A stretch of DNA of 64,000 bases from Olsenella sp. An285 (GTDB lineage: Bacteria; Actinomycetota; Coriobacteriia; Coriobacteriales; Atopobiaceae), in contig NZ_NFIZ01000003.1 of the NCBI RefSeq assembly GCF_002159625.1, forward strand, positions 1 through 64,000, written 5' to 3'. The notes below the pieces were generated by a model. The model worked only from the letters and a program-made list of their open reading frames with translations. It was not told the DNA's origin and did not search any database. Position numbers and translations under genes: made by a program. Below, piece by piece: positions 41,326-51,576 of this stretch (its first letter is position 1; each line of letters opens with the position of its first letter).

Positions 41326-43311
41326 ATGAACATGAGATTGCGAGCGGCCGCCGTGGCCGCCGGGCTGGGCCTCGCCCTTGCGGTGTGCCCCTCGGTTGCT
41401 CGAGCGGACGAGCTCGTCGCTGCGCAGGGGGCGTCCGCGGATGTCGTCGTGCTGCTTTCGGAAGACGGCGTGACGTCTCCGTCTGAGGGGGAGGGCCAGA
41501 AGAATCTTGGTGCCGCGCTCTCGACCTCGGTTTCCACCGGGTCGACTGAGGAGGGCGTTGCCTCGCTCCCCGAGGGCGAGAAGAACGCTCCTCTCGTCAC
41601 GCCGGCGGAGGACGCGATCTCGTCCGACGCTGCCGAGACCGAGGTTCCCGGGAGTGGGACCCTCGATTCGAGCGAGGCTGCCAATCTCGGCCTCTCCTCC
41701 TCTGTTGCCACCGATGGCGATGAGCTCGTCTCTAACGCTGAGCCCCCTGCCGGCGAGAACACCTCTTCCGAGGAGGCGGACCTCGGCATCGAGGCAGATG
41801 TCGCCATCGAGCCCAGTGTCGAGGGTGCCGTAGAGTCCGGAGCTACGCCCGGCGCGGACGTTCCCGAGGCGCCCGTCGAGGAGGTGGAGGAGGAGCTCCC
41901 CGTCGAGCTTGCCGCCTCGTCGCTTCCCTCGGTTGGCTGGACCGGTGACACCTACTGGGACGGAACCCTCAATGCCGACGGCACGGCGCGCCCCTACACC
42001 GGCTGGGTCATAGATGACCACGACGGAGGCGGGCTGCAGCGGTACTGGGTCGTGGACGGCACCAAGTACACGGGCGGCCTCTTCGATGCCGGAGCGGACG
42101 GTTGGGGCTACGTCCTGGGCGAGGGCTGGGTGTTGCGCGGTCTTCATACCGTGGGCAACCTCATCTACCTCGCCAACAACGACGGTCGTCTGCTCGATCC
42201 GGGCTGGACGGTCACCGGCGAGTTCACAGGCGGTGAGCTCCAGCGCTACTACGTCGAGGACGACCACGCCATTCATCGCGGTTATTCGGAGAACGGTGGG
42301 TACGGCCACTACGTCACCGAGCGGGGCTACGTGGCGCGCGGCAAGACCGTCGAGAGGGACGGTACGGTTGTCCTTGCCAACAACGACGGCTGCACCGAGA
42401 AGGGCGGCTGGCTGGTGACCGACGCTTACGACGGCGGCGCCATGCAGCGCTACTACGTCGATCCCGAGACTCACGAGGCGCGAACGGGCCTCTTCTCCGT
42501 CGACGGCATCTCCTATTGCGGCGTCGCAGGGCAGGGCTACGTCCTGCGTGGGAAGATGTCCTGGAACGCCACGCACGTTCTTCTCGCCAACAACGACGGC
42601 TTCCTCGTCTCCAATCCCGGCTGGCTCGTGACCGGCGATTACGACGGCGGCGCCATGCAGCGCTACTGGATCGCGGGGATCGATGGCTGGGACGGCTTCT
42701 TCGGGGCCCTCATCGACTTCTTCGAGGCTGCTGGTGCCACGTATTACGGCGATCACGGCGAGGGCTATGTCCTGCGCAACGCCCACGTCTGGCGCGTGAG
42801 TGACGAGGACTACACGGCGGACTGGTGCCTTGCCAACAACGACGGCGCGCTAAGCGTCGACAACTCCGACTACGCGCGCCTCGTGAACAGCTATGTGGCG
42901 AGCATCGTGAGGTACTCCAACGACGACTCGCACGGCTACGACCAGACCTGGCGCTGGGGCGAGAGGGGAGACTACGACTGCTCGTCCCTCGTCATCACGT
43001 GCCTGCGCGAGGCGGGGCTTGAGACCGGCTGGGCAACCTACACCGGCAACATGCGCTCCTCGCTGACGAGCTACGACTTCGTGTGGATCTCTGATCCCTC
43101 TGAGCTCCAGCGCGGCGACATCCTGCTCAACGAGACCTATCACACGGCCATCTACCTGGGCAACGGCATGCTCGCCAACGCTTCTGGCAACGAGTTCGGA
43201 GCCGCGACCGGTGGCGAGCCCGGGGACCAGACCGGCCGCGAGATCTGGATTCGCAGCTACTACGACTATCCGTGGAACGGAGTTCTGCGTCTCAAGAGCT
43301 ACGTGGCGTAG
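41326..43311 (+). CDS. Secreted peptidoglycan amidase with cell-surface repeats
   Basis: 661 aa. A Sec signal (ending SVARA) is followed by ~170 residues of Ser/Glu/Ala low complexity. Four 65-80-residue repeats come next, each with GGWLVTxxYDGGAMQRYYV-like and ANNDG-ending words, as in many Olsenella/Atopobium surface proteins. The C-terminal domain is an NlpC/P60-like (Amidase_5) hydrolase with catalytic Cys in YDCSSLV and His in TYHTAIYL. It probably cuts peptidoglycan at the cell surface. GGAGG precedes ATG 41326. Codon use has more T at third positions than its neighbours. Confidence 0.88.
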   Translation: MNMRLRAAAVAAGLGLALAVCPSVARADELVAAQGASADVVVLLSEDGVTSPSEGEGQKNLGAALSTSVSTGSTEEGVASLPEGEKNAPLVTPAEDAISSDAAETEVPGSGTLDSSEAANLGLSSSVATDGDELVSNAEPPAGENTSSEEADLGIEADVAIEPSVEGAVESGATPGADVPEAPVEEVEEELPVELAASSLPSVGWTGDTYWDGTLNADGTARPYTGWVIDDHDGGGLQRYWVVDGTKYTGGLFDAGADGWGYVLGEGWVLRGLHTVGNLIYLANNDGRLLDPGWTVTGEFTGGELQRYYVEDDHAIHRGYSENGGYGHYVTERGYVARGKTVERDGTVVLANNDGCTEKGGWLVTDAYDGGAMQRYYVDPETHEARTGLFSVDGISYCGVAGQGYVLRGKMSWNATHVLLANNDGFLVSNPGWLVTGDYDGGAMQRYWIAGIDGWDGFFGALIDFFEAAGATYYGDHGEGYVLRNAHVWRVSDEDYTADWCLANNDGALSVDNSDYARLVNSYVASIVRYSNDDSHGYDQTWRWGERGDYDCSSLVITCLREAGLETGWATYTGNMRSSLTSYDFVWISDPSELQRGDILLNETYHTAIYLGNGMLANASGNEFGAATGGEPGDQTGREIWIRSYYDYPWNGVLRLKSYVA

Positions 43312-43347
43312 GAACCCTTCAAGTATTCTTCTCCAACGGGCGTGACG

Positions 43348-43382
43348 GCGGGGGACGGAGCTGCGGCTGCTCCGTCCCCCGC
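43348..43382 (+). terminator. Perfect 14-bp hairpin after the amidase gene
   Basis: GCGGGGGACGGAGC and its reverse complement flank a 7-nt loop, followed by ATTGTGTTGT. Confidence 0.65.
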
Positions 43383-43476
43383 ATTGTGTTGTCAGCTTTT
43401 TCGGGACCGCTGAAATACTGGTGGTAACCGGGGAATAAAAGATGCTGGTAGAAAATGCTACCTTAGAGGTGATACT

Positions 43477-43489
43477 TGACGGTCCGTCA
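43477..43489. promoter_or_regulatory. Small palindrome upstream of the ZIP gene
   Basis: TGACGGTCCGTCA overlaps a possible -35 TTGACG at 43476. It could be a metal-responsive operator for the ZIP transporter, but no matching -10 is clear. Confidence 0.35.
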
Positions 43490-43545
43490 GAGTACTGCTG
43501 ACAAAATGCGATGACGGGCGCCAGCGCCCTCAGAAGGGACACATC

Positions 43546-44355
43546 ATGCCAGAGAACCTCCCCCTCGCGCTCCAGTGGGCCGCGCTCGGATGCGGCTTCA
43601 CCTGGCTCATGACCACGGCGGGCTCTGCGGTGGTGTTCTTCTTCCGCTCCGAGCGCGAGCTCATGCACCACATCTTCCTGGGCTTCGCCGCGGGCGTGAT
43701 GGTGGCGGCGAGCGTGTGGTCGCTCCTCAACCCGGCAATCGAGCAGGCCGCCGAGCAGGGCGTTCCCGGCTGGATTCCGGCGGCGGGCGGCTTTCTGCTG
43801 GGGGTCTTCTTCCTCATGGCGCTCGACTCCGTCCTGCCGCACCTGCACGCGGGGGCCGATGACCCCGAGGGCATGCCCTCCGGGTGGAAGCGCACGACGC
43901 TGCTGGTCTCGGCGGTGACCCTCCACAACATCCCCGAGGGGATGTCCGTGGGCCTCCTCTTTGCCATGGCGGCGCAGTCCGCGGGCGCCGCGGGGGAGGC
44001 GTACCTGGGCATGGCCCTCGCCCTCGCGGTGGGCATCGGCCTCCAGAACTTTCCCGAGGGTGCGGCCATCTCGCTGCCGCTCGCGCGCGAAGGCATGACT
44101 CGGCGCCGCGCGTTTGCCATGGGCAGCCTCTCCGGCATCGTGGAGCCCATCTTTGGGGTGGCGGTGGTGCTGGCCAGCGGCTGGATCGCGCCCTTCATGC
44201 CGTGGCTTTTGGCCTTCGCCGCGGGAGCGATGATCTACGTGGTGGTCGAGGAGCTCATCCCCGAGGCCCACCTCGGCGAGCACTCCAACGTGGGGACGCT
44301 TGGCTTCATCCTGGGCTTCGTCGTGATGATGGTGCTCGACGTGGCCCTGGGGTAG
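43546..44355 (+). CDS. ZIP-family metal transporter
   Basis: 269 aa with eight helices. The metal-binding motifs HNIPEG (helix 4) and QNFPEG (helix 5) and the late VVVEELIPEAH are present. ZIP proteins import Zn(II) and sometimes Fe(II) or Mn(II). It is monocistronic between a terminator and the palindromes downstream. AGAAGGGA precedes ATG 43546. Confidence 0.93.
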   Translation: MPENLPLALQWAALGCGFTWLMTTAGSAVVFFFRSERELMHHIFLGFAAGVMVAASVWSLLNPAIEQAAEQGVPGWIPAAGGFLLGVFFLMALDSVLPHLHAGADDPEGMPSGWKRTTLLVSAVTLHNIPEGMSVGLLFAMAAQSAGAAGEAYLGMALALAVGIGLQNFPEGAAISLPLAREGMTRRRAFAMGSLSGIVEPIFGVAVVLASGWIAPFMPWLLAFAAGAMIYVVVEELIPEAHLGEHSNVGTLGFILGFVVMMVLDVALG

Positions 44356-44407
44356 GGCCGCGCCTGCGGAGCGTCTCCGCGCGCCTGTCGCCGGTCTCGT
44401 TTCTCCC

Positions 44408-44435
44408 CTCGACTTTTGAGGCCTCAAAAGTCGAG
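44408..44435. repeat. AGGCCT-centred palindrome, copy 2
   Basis: Perfect 28-bp palindrome with half-site CTCGACTTTTGAGG. Confidence 0.9.
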
Positions 44436-44475
44436 GCTTCTTGGTGGCTATCTGGGAAAACGCGGAGAGACCTCC

Positions 44476-44497
44476 GACTTTTGAGGCCTCAAAAGTC
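44476..44497. repeat. AGGCCT-centred palindrome, copy 3
   Basis: Perfect 22-bp palindrome with half-site GACTTTTGAGG, 41 bp after copy 2. Confidence 0.9.
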
Positions 44498-44540
44498 AAA
44501 GCTCCCCAGCTGCCAGCCGCGCCACTTGTGGAGAAGATGT

Positions 44541-44589
44541 GTTAGCCTAGGTTTACATCTCGTGCGCAGGAAAGTTAACGCATACTAAC
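44541..44589. promoter_or_regulatory. Two orphan metalloregulator-like sites
   Basis: GTTAGCCTAGGTTTAC (44541-44556) and GTTAACGCATACTAAC (44574-44589) follow the same 16-bp plan as the sites before feoA and feoB. No iron gene follows; gltB starts 540 bp later. Confidence 0.4.
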
Positions 44590-45128
44590 TATGCGCCGAG
44601 AAGAACAGCGACTCGAAGCCAAGCGGCTCTGTTCCGGAATCGGTGCGACGCGTTTAACCCTGCCCGAGCGGCGGCCCCTCTCCCCGCCGCGCACGGCGAA
44701 CCCTTGCGCCACCTGCCAACCCCCTCTCCGGCAGGTGGCGCCTTTGTGCCGCGACAGGGTCGGTCCGGTCCTGCCACCGGGTTCTTCTCGGCTTGCCCCG
44801 GTCCCCGGCCGCGCCCCGAGACCCTCCGCCGTGCGTCATCCCACTCCAACGAGTGGGACAACAGCCTCCAAACCCCGATTTTCGCCACGTTCAGGCCCGT
44901 TCTTACGCCCGGCAGGGTGTAAGAACGCCCCGGCCTCCGCGACGGCCCCGCGACGCCGGTCGCCCACCCCCGGGACAGGCCCACGTTTCCCGCCAGTTTC
45001 CGGCGGGCGTCTCGCAGATGGCCGGCGGGAAACGCGCTCGTGGCGGGCGCGTAGCAACTTCGTCTCCGTTTTTCTCGATCCCCAAAACGCGTCGTAGACT
45101 CCCCGTGAAGTCAAGAGAGGGGAGCCCC

Positions 45129-48100
45129 ATGGCACAGCACGGCCTCTACAGGGAGAGCTACGAGCACGACGCGTGCGGCATCGGCGCCATCGCGCACCTG
45201 CGCGGTCAGCGCAGCCACCAGACGCTCGACGACGCGCTCTCCGTCCTCGTGAACCTCGAGCACCGCGGCGGAAAGGGCCTCGAGCGCAACACCGGCGACG
45301 GCGCGGGCGTGCTCTTTCAGGTCCCGCACCGCTTCTTTCGCAAGGAGGCACAGAAGGAGGGCCAGCTCCTGCCGGACGAGGGCGACTACGGCGTGGCCAT
45401 GCTCTTCTTCCCGCACGAGGACCCCGCCGGCGTGACGGCCGCGCGCCAGGTCTTCGAGCGGGGCTGCGCCGAGTGCGGCCTGCCGCTCATGTTCTGGCGC
45501 GAGGTCCCCGTTGACCCGCACGACCTGGGGTCCACGGCGCGCGCCTGCATGCCCACCATCCTCCAGGCGTTCCTGCGCCGCCCGGAGGACGTGGAGCGCG
45601 GCATGGACTTCGAGCGCAGGCTCTACGTCTGCCGGCGCACCATCGAGCGCGCGGCGGACGCCGAGCCGGCCCTCGCCGAGAAGATCTTCTACGTGTGCAG
45701 CATGTCCAGCCGCACGATCGTCTACAAGGGCATGCTGGTTGCCACGCAGATGCGCCGCTTCTACCTGGACCTCAACGACGCGGCGGTGGAGACCGCGCTG
45801 GCGCTCGTGCACTCGCGCTACTCCACCAACACCACGCCCAGCTGGGAGCGCGCGCACCCCAACCGCTACATCATCCACAACGGCGAGATCAACACGCTGC
45901 GCGGCAACGTCTCCTGGATCCGCGCCCGCGAGCCCATGCTCTACTCGCCCGTCCTGGGCGCCGACCTCGAGCGCGTGATGCCCATCATCAACCGCGAGGG
46001 CTCGGACTCCGCGATCCTGGACAACGTGCTCGAGTTCCTCACCATGAACGGGCGGCCGCTCGACCGCGCGGTCACGCTCATGATGCCCGAGCCCTGGGAC
46101 AAGAACCCCGCGCTCGGCGAGAGGCGCCGCGCGTACGACGCCTACCAGTCCATGCTCATGGAGCCCTGGGACGGCCCGGCGGCGATCGTCTTCACGGACG
46201 GCCGCATGGTGGGGGCCGCGCTGGACAGGAACGGCCTGCGCCCGGCCCGCTACTACGTCACGAGGGACGAGCGGCTGATCCTGGCCTCCGAGGTGGGCAC
46301 CATAGACGTGGACCCCGCCAACGTGCTGCGCGCCGGCTGCCTGGGCCCCGGCGAGATGCTCGAGGTCGACCCCTCCCAGGGCCGCGTGGTCTGGAACGAC
46401 GAGATCCGCGACAGGCTCGCCAACGAGAAGCCCTATCGCGACTGGCTGGACGAGGAGACCGTCGACCTCGCCGACCTGACAGTTTGCTCAGGTCAAACTG
46501 TCAACTTGACAGATGGACCTGAGCAAACTGTCAACCCCGTGAGGATGGCGGCGCTCGGCTGGCACTACGACGACGTCGACGAGGTGGTGCGCCCCATGGC
46601 GGCCAAGGGCTCGGTGCCGCTGGCCTCCATGGGCACGGACGCTCCGCTCGCGTGCCTCTCCACCAAGACGCGCTCGTTCTTCGACTACTTCAACCAGCTC
46701 TTCGCGCAGGTGACCAACCCGCCCATCGACGCGCTGCGCGAGAGCATGGTCACGAGCACGGTGCTCTACCTCGGCAACCACGGCAACCTCCTCGAGGACT
46801 GCCGGGACACCTGCCGCCTGGTGCGCCTGCCGGGCCCCATGCTCTCGGACGACGACTTCCGCCGGATCTGCGGCATCGACCTCGTGGGCTTCCGCGTCGC
46901 GCACGTGCGGGCGGCGTACCCCCGTGCTGGAGGCGAGGGCGCCCTCGAGCGCGCCCTCGACGAGCTGGCCCGAGAGGTCGAGAAGAGCGTCCGCTCCGGG
47001 GCCAACATCGTGGTGGTCTCGGACCGCGCGGGGGAGGGAGAGGTGAGCGTGCCCTCGCTCCTGGCCCTGGGCTGCGTCCACAACCACCTCATCCGCTGCG
47101 GCCTGCGAACGCGCGCCGACCTCGTGGTGGAGACGGGCGACGCGCTCTCGGCGCACGACTTCGCGTGCCTCGTGTCCTTCTCGGCCTCCGCCATCCACCC
47201 CTACATGGCGCACGACTGCATCCGCGACCTCTGCGCCCGCGGCGAGCTCGACCTCTCTCCCGAGGAGGCGTGCGCGAGCTACGACCGCGCCGCCACGGCG
47301 GGGATCGTCTCGATCATGTCCAAGATGGGCATCTCCACCATGCAGGGCTACCACTCCGCGCAGATCTTCGAGATCCTGGGCCTCTCGGACGAGCTGGTGG
47401 AGCGCCACTTCACGTACACGGCCACGCGCGTGGGCGGCCTCACGGTGGCGGACCTCCAGCGCGAGCTCGACGCGCGCCACGACGCTGCGCTCGCGCTCGC
47501 CAAGGGCCCCGCGCCCGACCAGCTCCCCACGCTCGGCCTCACCAAGTGGCGCCCGGCGGGCGGCGAGGAGCACCTCATCGACCCGCAGGCCATCTACCTG
47601 CTGCAGCGCGCGTGCCGCGAGGGGGACTACGGGCTCTTCAGGGAGTTCTCCCGCTGGGTGCACCGCCCTGGCCGCGCCGTCACCCTGCGCGACCTCATGG
47701 ACTTCTCGCCCTCGCGCCCGCCCGTGCCGCTGGAGGAGGTGGAGCCCGTGGAGAGCATCGTGCGGCGCTTCAACACGGGCGCGATGAGCTACGGCTCCAT
47801 CAGTCGCGAGCAGCACGAGTGCCTGGCGATCGCCATGAATCGCCTGCACGGGCGCTCCAACACCGGCGAGGGCGGCGAGGACCCGGCGCGCGAGACGCCG
47901 CTGCCAAACGGGGACTCGCGCCGCTCGGCCATCAAGCAGGTGGCGTCCGGCCGCTTTGGCGTCACGAGCCGCTACCTGGTCTCGGCAGACGAGATCCAGA
48001 TCAAGATGGCCCAGGGCGCCAAGCCCGGCGAGGGCGGCCACCTGCCCGGCAAGAAGGTCTACCCGTGGATCGCGGAGGTGCGCCAGTCCACGCCCGGCGT

Positions 48101-49727
48101 GGGCCTCATCTCCCCGCCGCCGCACCACGACATCTACTCGATCGAGGACCTGGCCGAGCTCATCTTTGACCTCAAGTGCGCCAACCCCGAGGCGCGCGTC
48201 TCCGTGAAGCTCTGCGCGCTCGCGGGCGTGGGCACCATCGCCACGGGCGTGGCCAAGGGCGGGGCCGACAAGATCTTGATCTCCGGGCACAACGGCGGCA
48301 CCGGAGCAGCACCGCGCGACTCGATCTACCACGCGGGCATCCCGTTTGAGATCGGCCTCGCCGAGACCCAGCAGACGCTCCTTCGAAACGGCCTGCGCTC
48401 CCGCGTGGTGCTGGAGACGGACGGCAAGCTCATGAGCGGGCGCGACGTGGCGATGGCGGCGCTCCTGGGCGCCGAGGAGTTCGGCTTCGCCACCATGCCG
48501 CTCATAGCGTGCGGCTGCCTCATGCAGCGCGACTGCCAGCGCGACACCTGCCCGGCGGGCATCGCCACGCAGAACTGCCGCCTGCGCGGGCGCTTCTCGG
48601 GAAAGCCCGAGCACGTGGTGCGTTACATGACGTTCGTGGCGGAGGAGCTGCGCGAGATCATGGCGCAGCTGGGCTTCCGCACGGTGGAGGAGATGGTGGG
48701 GCACGCGGAGTGCCTGCGGCAGGTTCGAGTGGAGGGCGCGGCCAACTGGAAGGCCAACCGCCTGGACCTCTCCGACCTCCTGACGCCGGGCAGCTGCGAG
48801 TACGGCCGCGCCATCCCCGGGGCGGACTGCCCGCACTCCCTGCCCCAGATGGCGCCCGACCTGGAGCTCGACCGCACGCTGGACGCCACGCTCCTCGTGT
48901 CCCACACCGCGCCGGCGCGCGAGCACCTGGAGCCGGTGCGCTTCCGCGCGGACATAGACAACGTCAACCGCTGCGTGGGCACGCTCCTGGGCAGCCGCGT
49001 CACGCGCCGCCACCCGGAGGGCCTGCCCGAGGGCGCCATCACGGTCGACTGCGAGGGCTCCGCCGGTCAGAGCTTTGGCGCGTTCCTGCCGGCGGGCGTC
49101 ACGCTGGGCGTGTCCGGCGACGCCAACGACTACTTTGGCAAGGGCCTCTCGGGCGGCGTGCTCGCGGTGCGTCCGCCGGAGGCGGCCACGTACAAGTTCG
49201 ACGAGAACGTCATCGTGGGGAACGTGGCCTTCTACGGGGCCACGGGCGGCCGCGGCTTCGTGAACGGCCTCGCGGGGCAGCGCTTCTGCGTGCGCAACTC
49301 CGGCGCCACGGTGGTGGTCGAGGGCGTGGGCGCCCACGGGTGCGAGTACATGACCGGTGGGTGCGTGGTCGTGCTCGGCGAGGTGGGGCCCAACTTCGCC
49401 GCTGGAATGTCGGGCGGCGTGGCCTACGTCTACGACCGCTTTGGCACGCTCGAGCGCCGCTGCAACACGGAGCTCGTGGACCTCGTCCCGCCGGACGAGA
49501 AGGACCTCGAGCTCGTGAGGTCGCTGATCGAGGAGCACGTGCGGCGCACGCAGAGCCCGCGCGGCATCAAGATGCTCTACCAGTTCCAGAGCGCGAGCCT
49601 AAGCTTCGTGAAGGTGCTTCCGCGCGACTACGGGCGCGTGATGGCGCTCGTGCGCGAGGCGGAGGGCCGCGGGGCCAGCCGCGAGGAGGCCCTCGAGCTC
49701 GCGTTCGAGGCCATGAGGGAGGAGTAG
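45129..49727 (+). CDS. gltB: Glutamate synthase large subunit
   Basis: GOGAT large subunit, 1532 aa. It transfers the glutamine amide to 2-oxoglutarate. The N-terminal amidotransferase begins at Cys16 (HDACGIG) after a short propeptide. The FMN domain has GGCGEDP-like loops, the 3Fe-4S cysteines lie in CGCLMQRDCQRDTC, and the C-terminal GXGXG beta-helix domain is complete. Residues 451-469 are encoded by an AT-richer inverted repeat that interrupts the usual sequence in frame. ATG 45129 follows GAGGGGAG. It pairs with gltD, 3 bp downstream. Confidence 0.96.
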   Translation: MAQHGLYRESYEHDACGIGAIAHLRGQRSHQTLDDALSVLVNLEHRGGKGLERNTGDGAGVLFQVPHRFFRKEAQKEGQLLPDEGDYGVAMLFFPHEDPAGVTAARQVFERGCAECGLPLMFWREVPVDPHDLGSTARACMPTILQAFLRRPEDVERGMDFERRLYVCRRTIERAADAEPALAEKIFYVCSMSSRTIVYKGMLVATQMRRFYLDLNDAAVETALALVHSRYSTNTTPSWERAHPNRYIIHNGEINTLRGNVSWIRAREPMLYSPVLGADLERVMPIINREGSDSAILDNVLEFLTMNGRPLDRAVTLMMPEPWDKNPALGERRRAYDAYQSMLMEPWDGPAAIVFTDGRMVGAALDRNGLRPARYYVTRDERLILASEVGTIDVDPANVLRAGCLGPGEMLEVDPSQGRVVWNDEIRDRLANEKPYRDWLDEETVDLADLTVCSGQTVNLTDGPEQTVNPVRMAALGWHYDDVDEVVRPMAAKGSVPLASMGTDAPLACLSTKTRSFFDYFNQLFAQVTNPPIDALRESMVTSTVLYLGNHGNLLEDCRDTCRLVRLPGPMLSDDDFRRICGIDLVGFRVAHVRAAYPRAGGEGALERALDELAREVEKSVRSGANIVVVSDRAGEGEVSVPSLLALGCVHNHLIRCGLRTRADLVVETGDALSAHDFACLVSFSASAIHPYMAHDCIRDLCARGELDLSPEEACASYDRAATAGIVSIMSKMGISTMQGYHSAQIFEILGLSDELVERHFTYTATRVGGLTVADLQRELDARHDAALALAKGPAPDQLPTLGLTKWRPAGGEEHLIDPQAIYLLQRACREGDYGLFREFSRWVHRPGRAVTLRDLMDFSPSRPPVPLEEVEPVESIVRRFNTGAMSYGSISREQHECLAIAMNRLHGRSNTGEGGEDPARETPLPNGDSRRSAIKQVASGRFGVTSRYLVSADEIQIKMAQGAKPGEGGHLPGKKVYPWIAEVRQSTPGVGLISPPPHHDIYSIEDLAELIFDLKCANPEARVSVKLCALAGVGTIATGVAKGGADKILISGHNGGTGAAPRDSIYHAGIPFEIGLAETQQTLLRNGLRSRVVLETDGKLMSGRDVAMAALLGAEEFGFATMPLIACGCLMQRDCQRDTCPAGIATQNCRLRGRFSGKPEHVVRYMTFVAEELREIMAQLGFRTVEEMVGHAECLRQVRVEGAANWKANRLDLSDLLTPGSCEYGRAIPGADCPHSLPQMAPDLELDRTLDATLLVSHTAPAREHLEPVRFRADIDNVNRCVGTLLGSRVTRRHPEGLPEGAITVDCEGSAGQSFGAFLPAGVTLGVSGDANDYFGKGLSGGVLAVRPPEAATYKFDENVIVGNVAFYGATGGRGFVNGLAGQRFCVRNSGATVVVEGVGAHGCEYMTGGCVVVLGEVGPNFAAGMSGGVAYVYDRFGTLERRCNTELVDLVPPDEKDLELVRSLIEEHVRRTQSPRGIKMLYQFQSASLSFVKVLPRDYGRVMALVREAEGRGASREEALELAFEAMREE
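46478..46532. repeat. In-frame inverted repeat inside gltB
   Basis: Arms 46478-46494 and 46516-46532 are perfect 17-bp reverse complements (GACAGTTTGCTCAGGTC) around 21 bp. The codons used (ACA, GTT, TCA, CAA, ACT, GGA) are rare in the rest of the gene. The 57-bp insert keeps the frame. Confidence 0.9.
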
Positions 49728-49730
49728 ACG

Positions 49731-51191
<1,461 letters not shown>

Positions 51192-51193
51192 CC

Positions 51194-51433
51194 ATGGACG
51201 GCGGGCGACTCATGCTCGGCGCGGGCGAGCGTCCCGGCGCCGCCGAGAAGGGCGACGCGGGCGGTATCGTCTGGCTGGAGAATGGCGAGGAGCGCGCGTT
51301 CGAGCCGCTCCCCGAGCTCAGGAGGCCCTGGCTGGAGGAGTCGTCCGCCTGGGGCGCGGGGCCCGAGAGCGATCCCAGGGCGGACGGGCCGTCGGACGAC
51401 TCGCCCGATCCCCCGGAGCTCATCTGGCTGTAG
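51194..51433 (+). CDS. 79-aa acidic protein, uncertain
   Basis: Starts 2 bp after gltD and encodes an acidic, Pro/Asp/Ser-rich chain with no known domain. The ribosome site is weak, so translation would depend on gltD. It may be a spurious frame in GC-rich DNA. Confidence 0.4.
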   Translation: MDGGRLMLGAGERPGAAEKGDAGGIVWLENGEERAFEPLPELRRPWLEESSAWGAGPESDPRADGPSDDSPDPPELIWL

Positions 51434-51475
51434 CCCGGCGGTCGTGGCTGTGGCGATGGCGCGGCGTGGGGTGGC

Positions 51476-51537
51476 CCGGTCTTGGGCCTGTCCGGACGGT
51501 CCGGCGGGCGGAAACGTCCGCCCGCGCCCAGGACCGG
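51476..51537. terminator. Two-part hairpin at a convergent junction
   Basis: Outer 12-bp arms CCGGTCTTGGGC/GCCCAGGACCGG (one wobble) enclose a perfect 9-bp hairpin with loop AACG at 51504-51525. It can end transcription from both sides. Confidence 0.6.
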
Positions 51538-51576
51538 ACGGCTGGACGGCGCGCCCGTTCTTCTCGCCAGATGAGG

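Larger units (their letters stand above)
44356..45128. other. 773-bp non-coding region upstream of gltB
   Basis: No convincing gene. It holds two AGGCCT palindromes, two GTTAG-N6-YTAAC-like sites, two CGAGAAGAAC words and four hairpins: 44706-44741 (12-bp perfect arms), 44839-44858 (8 bp, loop CAAC), 44898-44927 (13 bp, one wobble) and 44984-45034 (11 bp). A 168-codon frame from 44591 crosses all of these and has Pro/Arg-rich non-protein composition. Confidence 0.6.

Noticed and set aside
44591-45097. 168-codon frame before gltB
   Set aside because: Pro/Arg/Ser-rich, crosses four hairpins, no homology sense; treated as non-coding.
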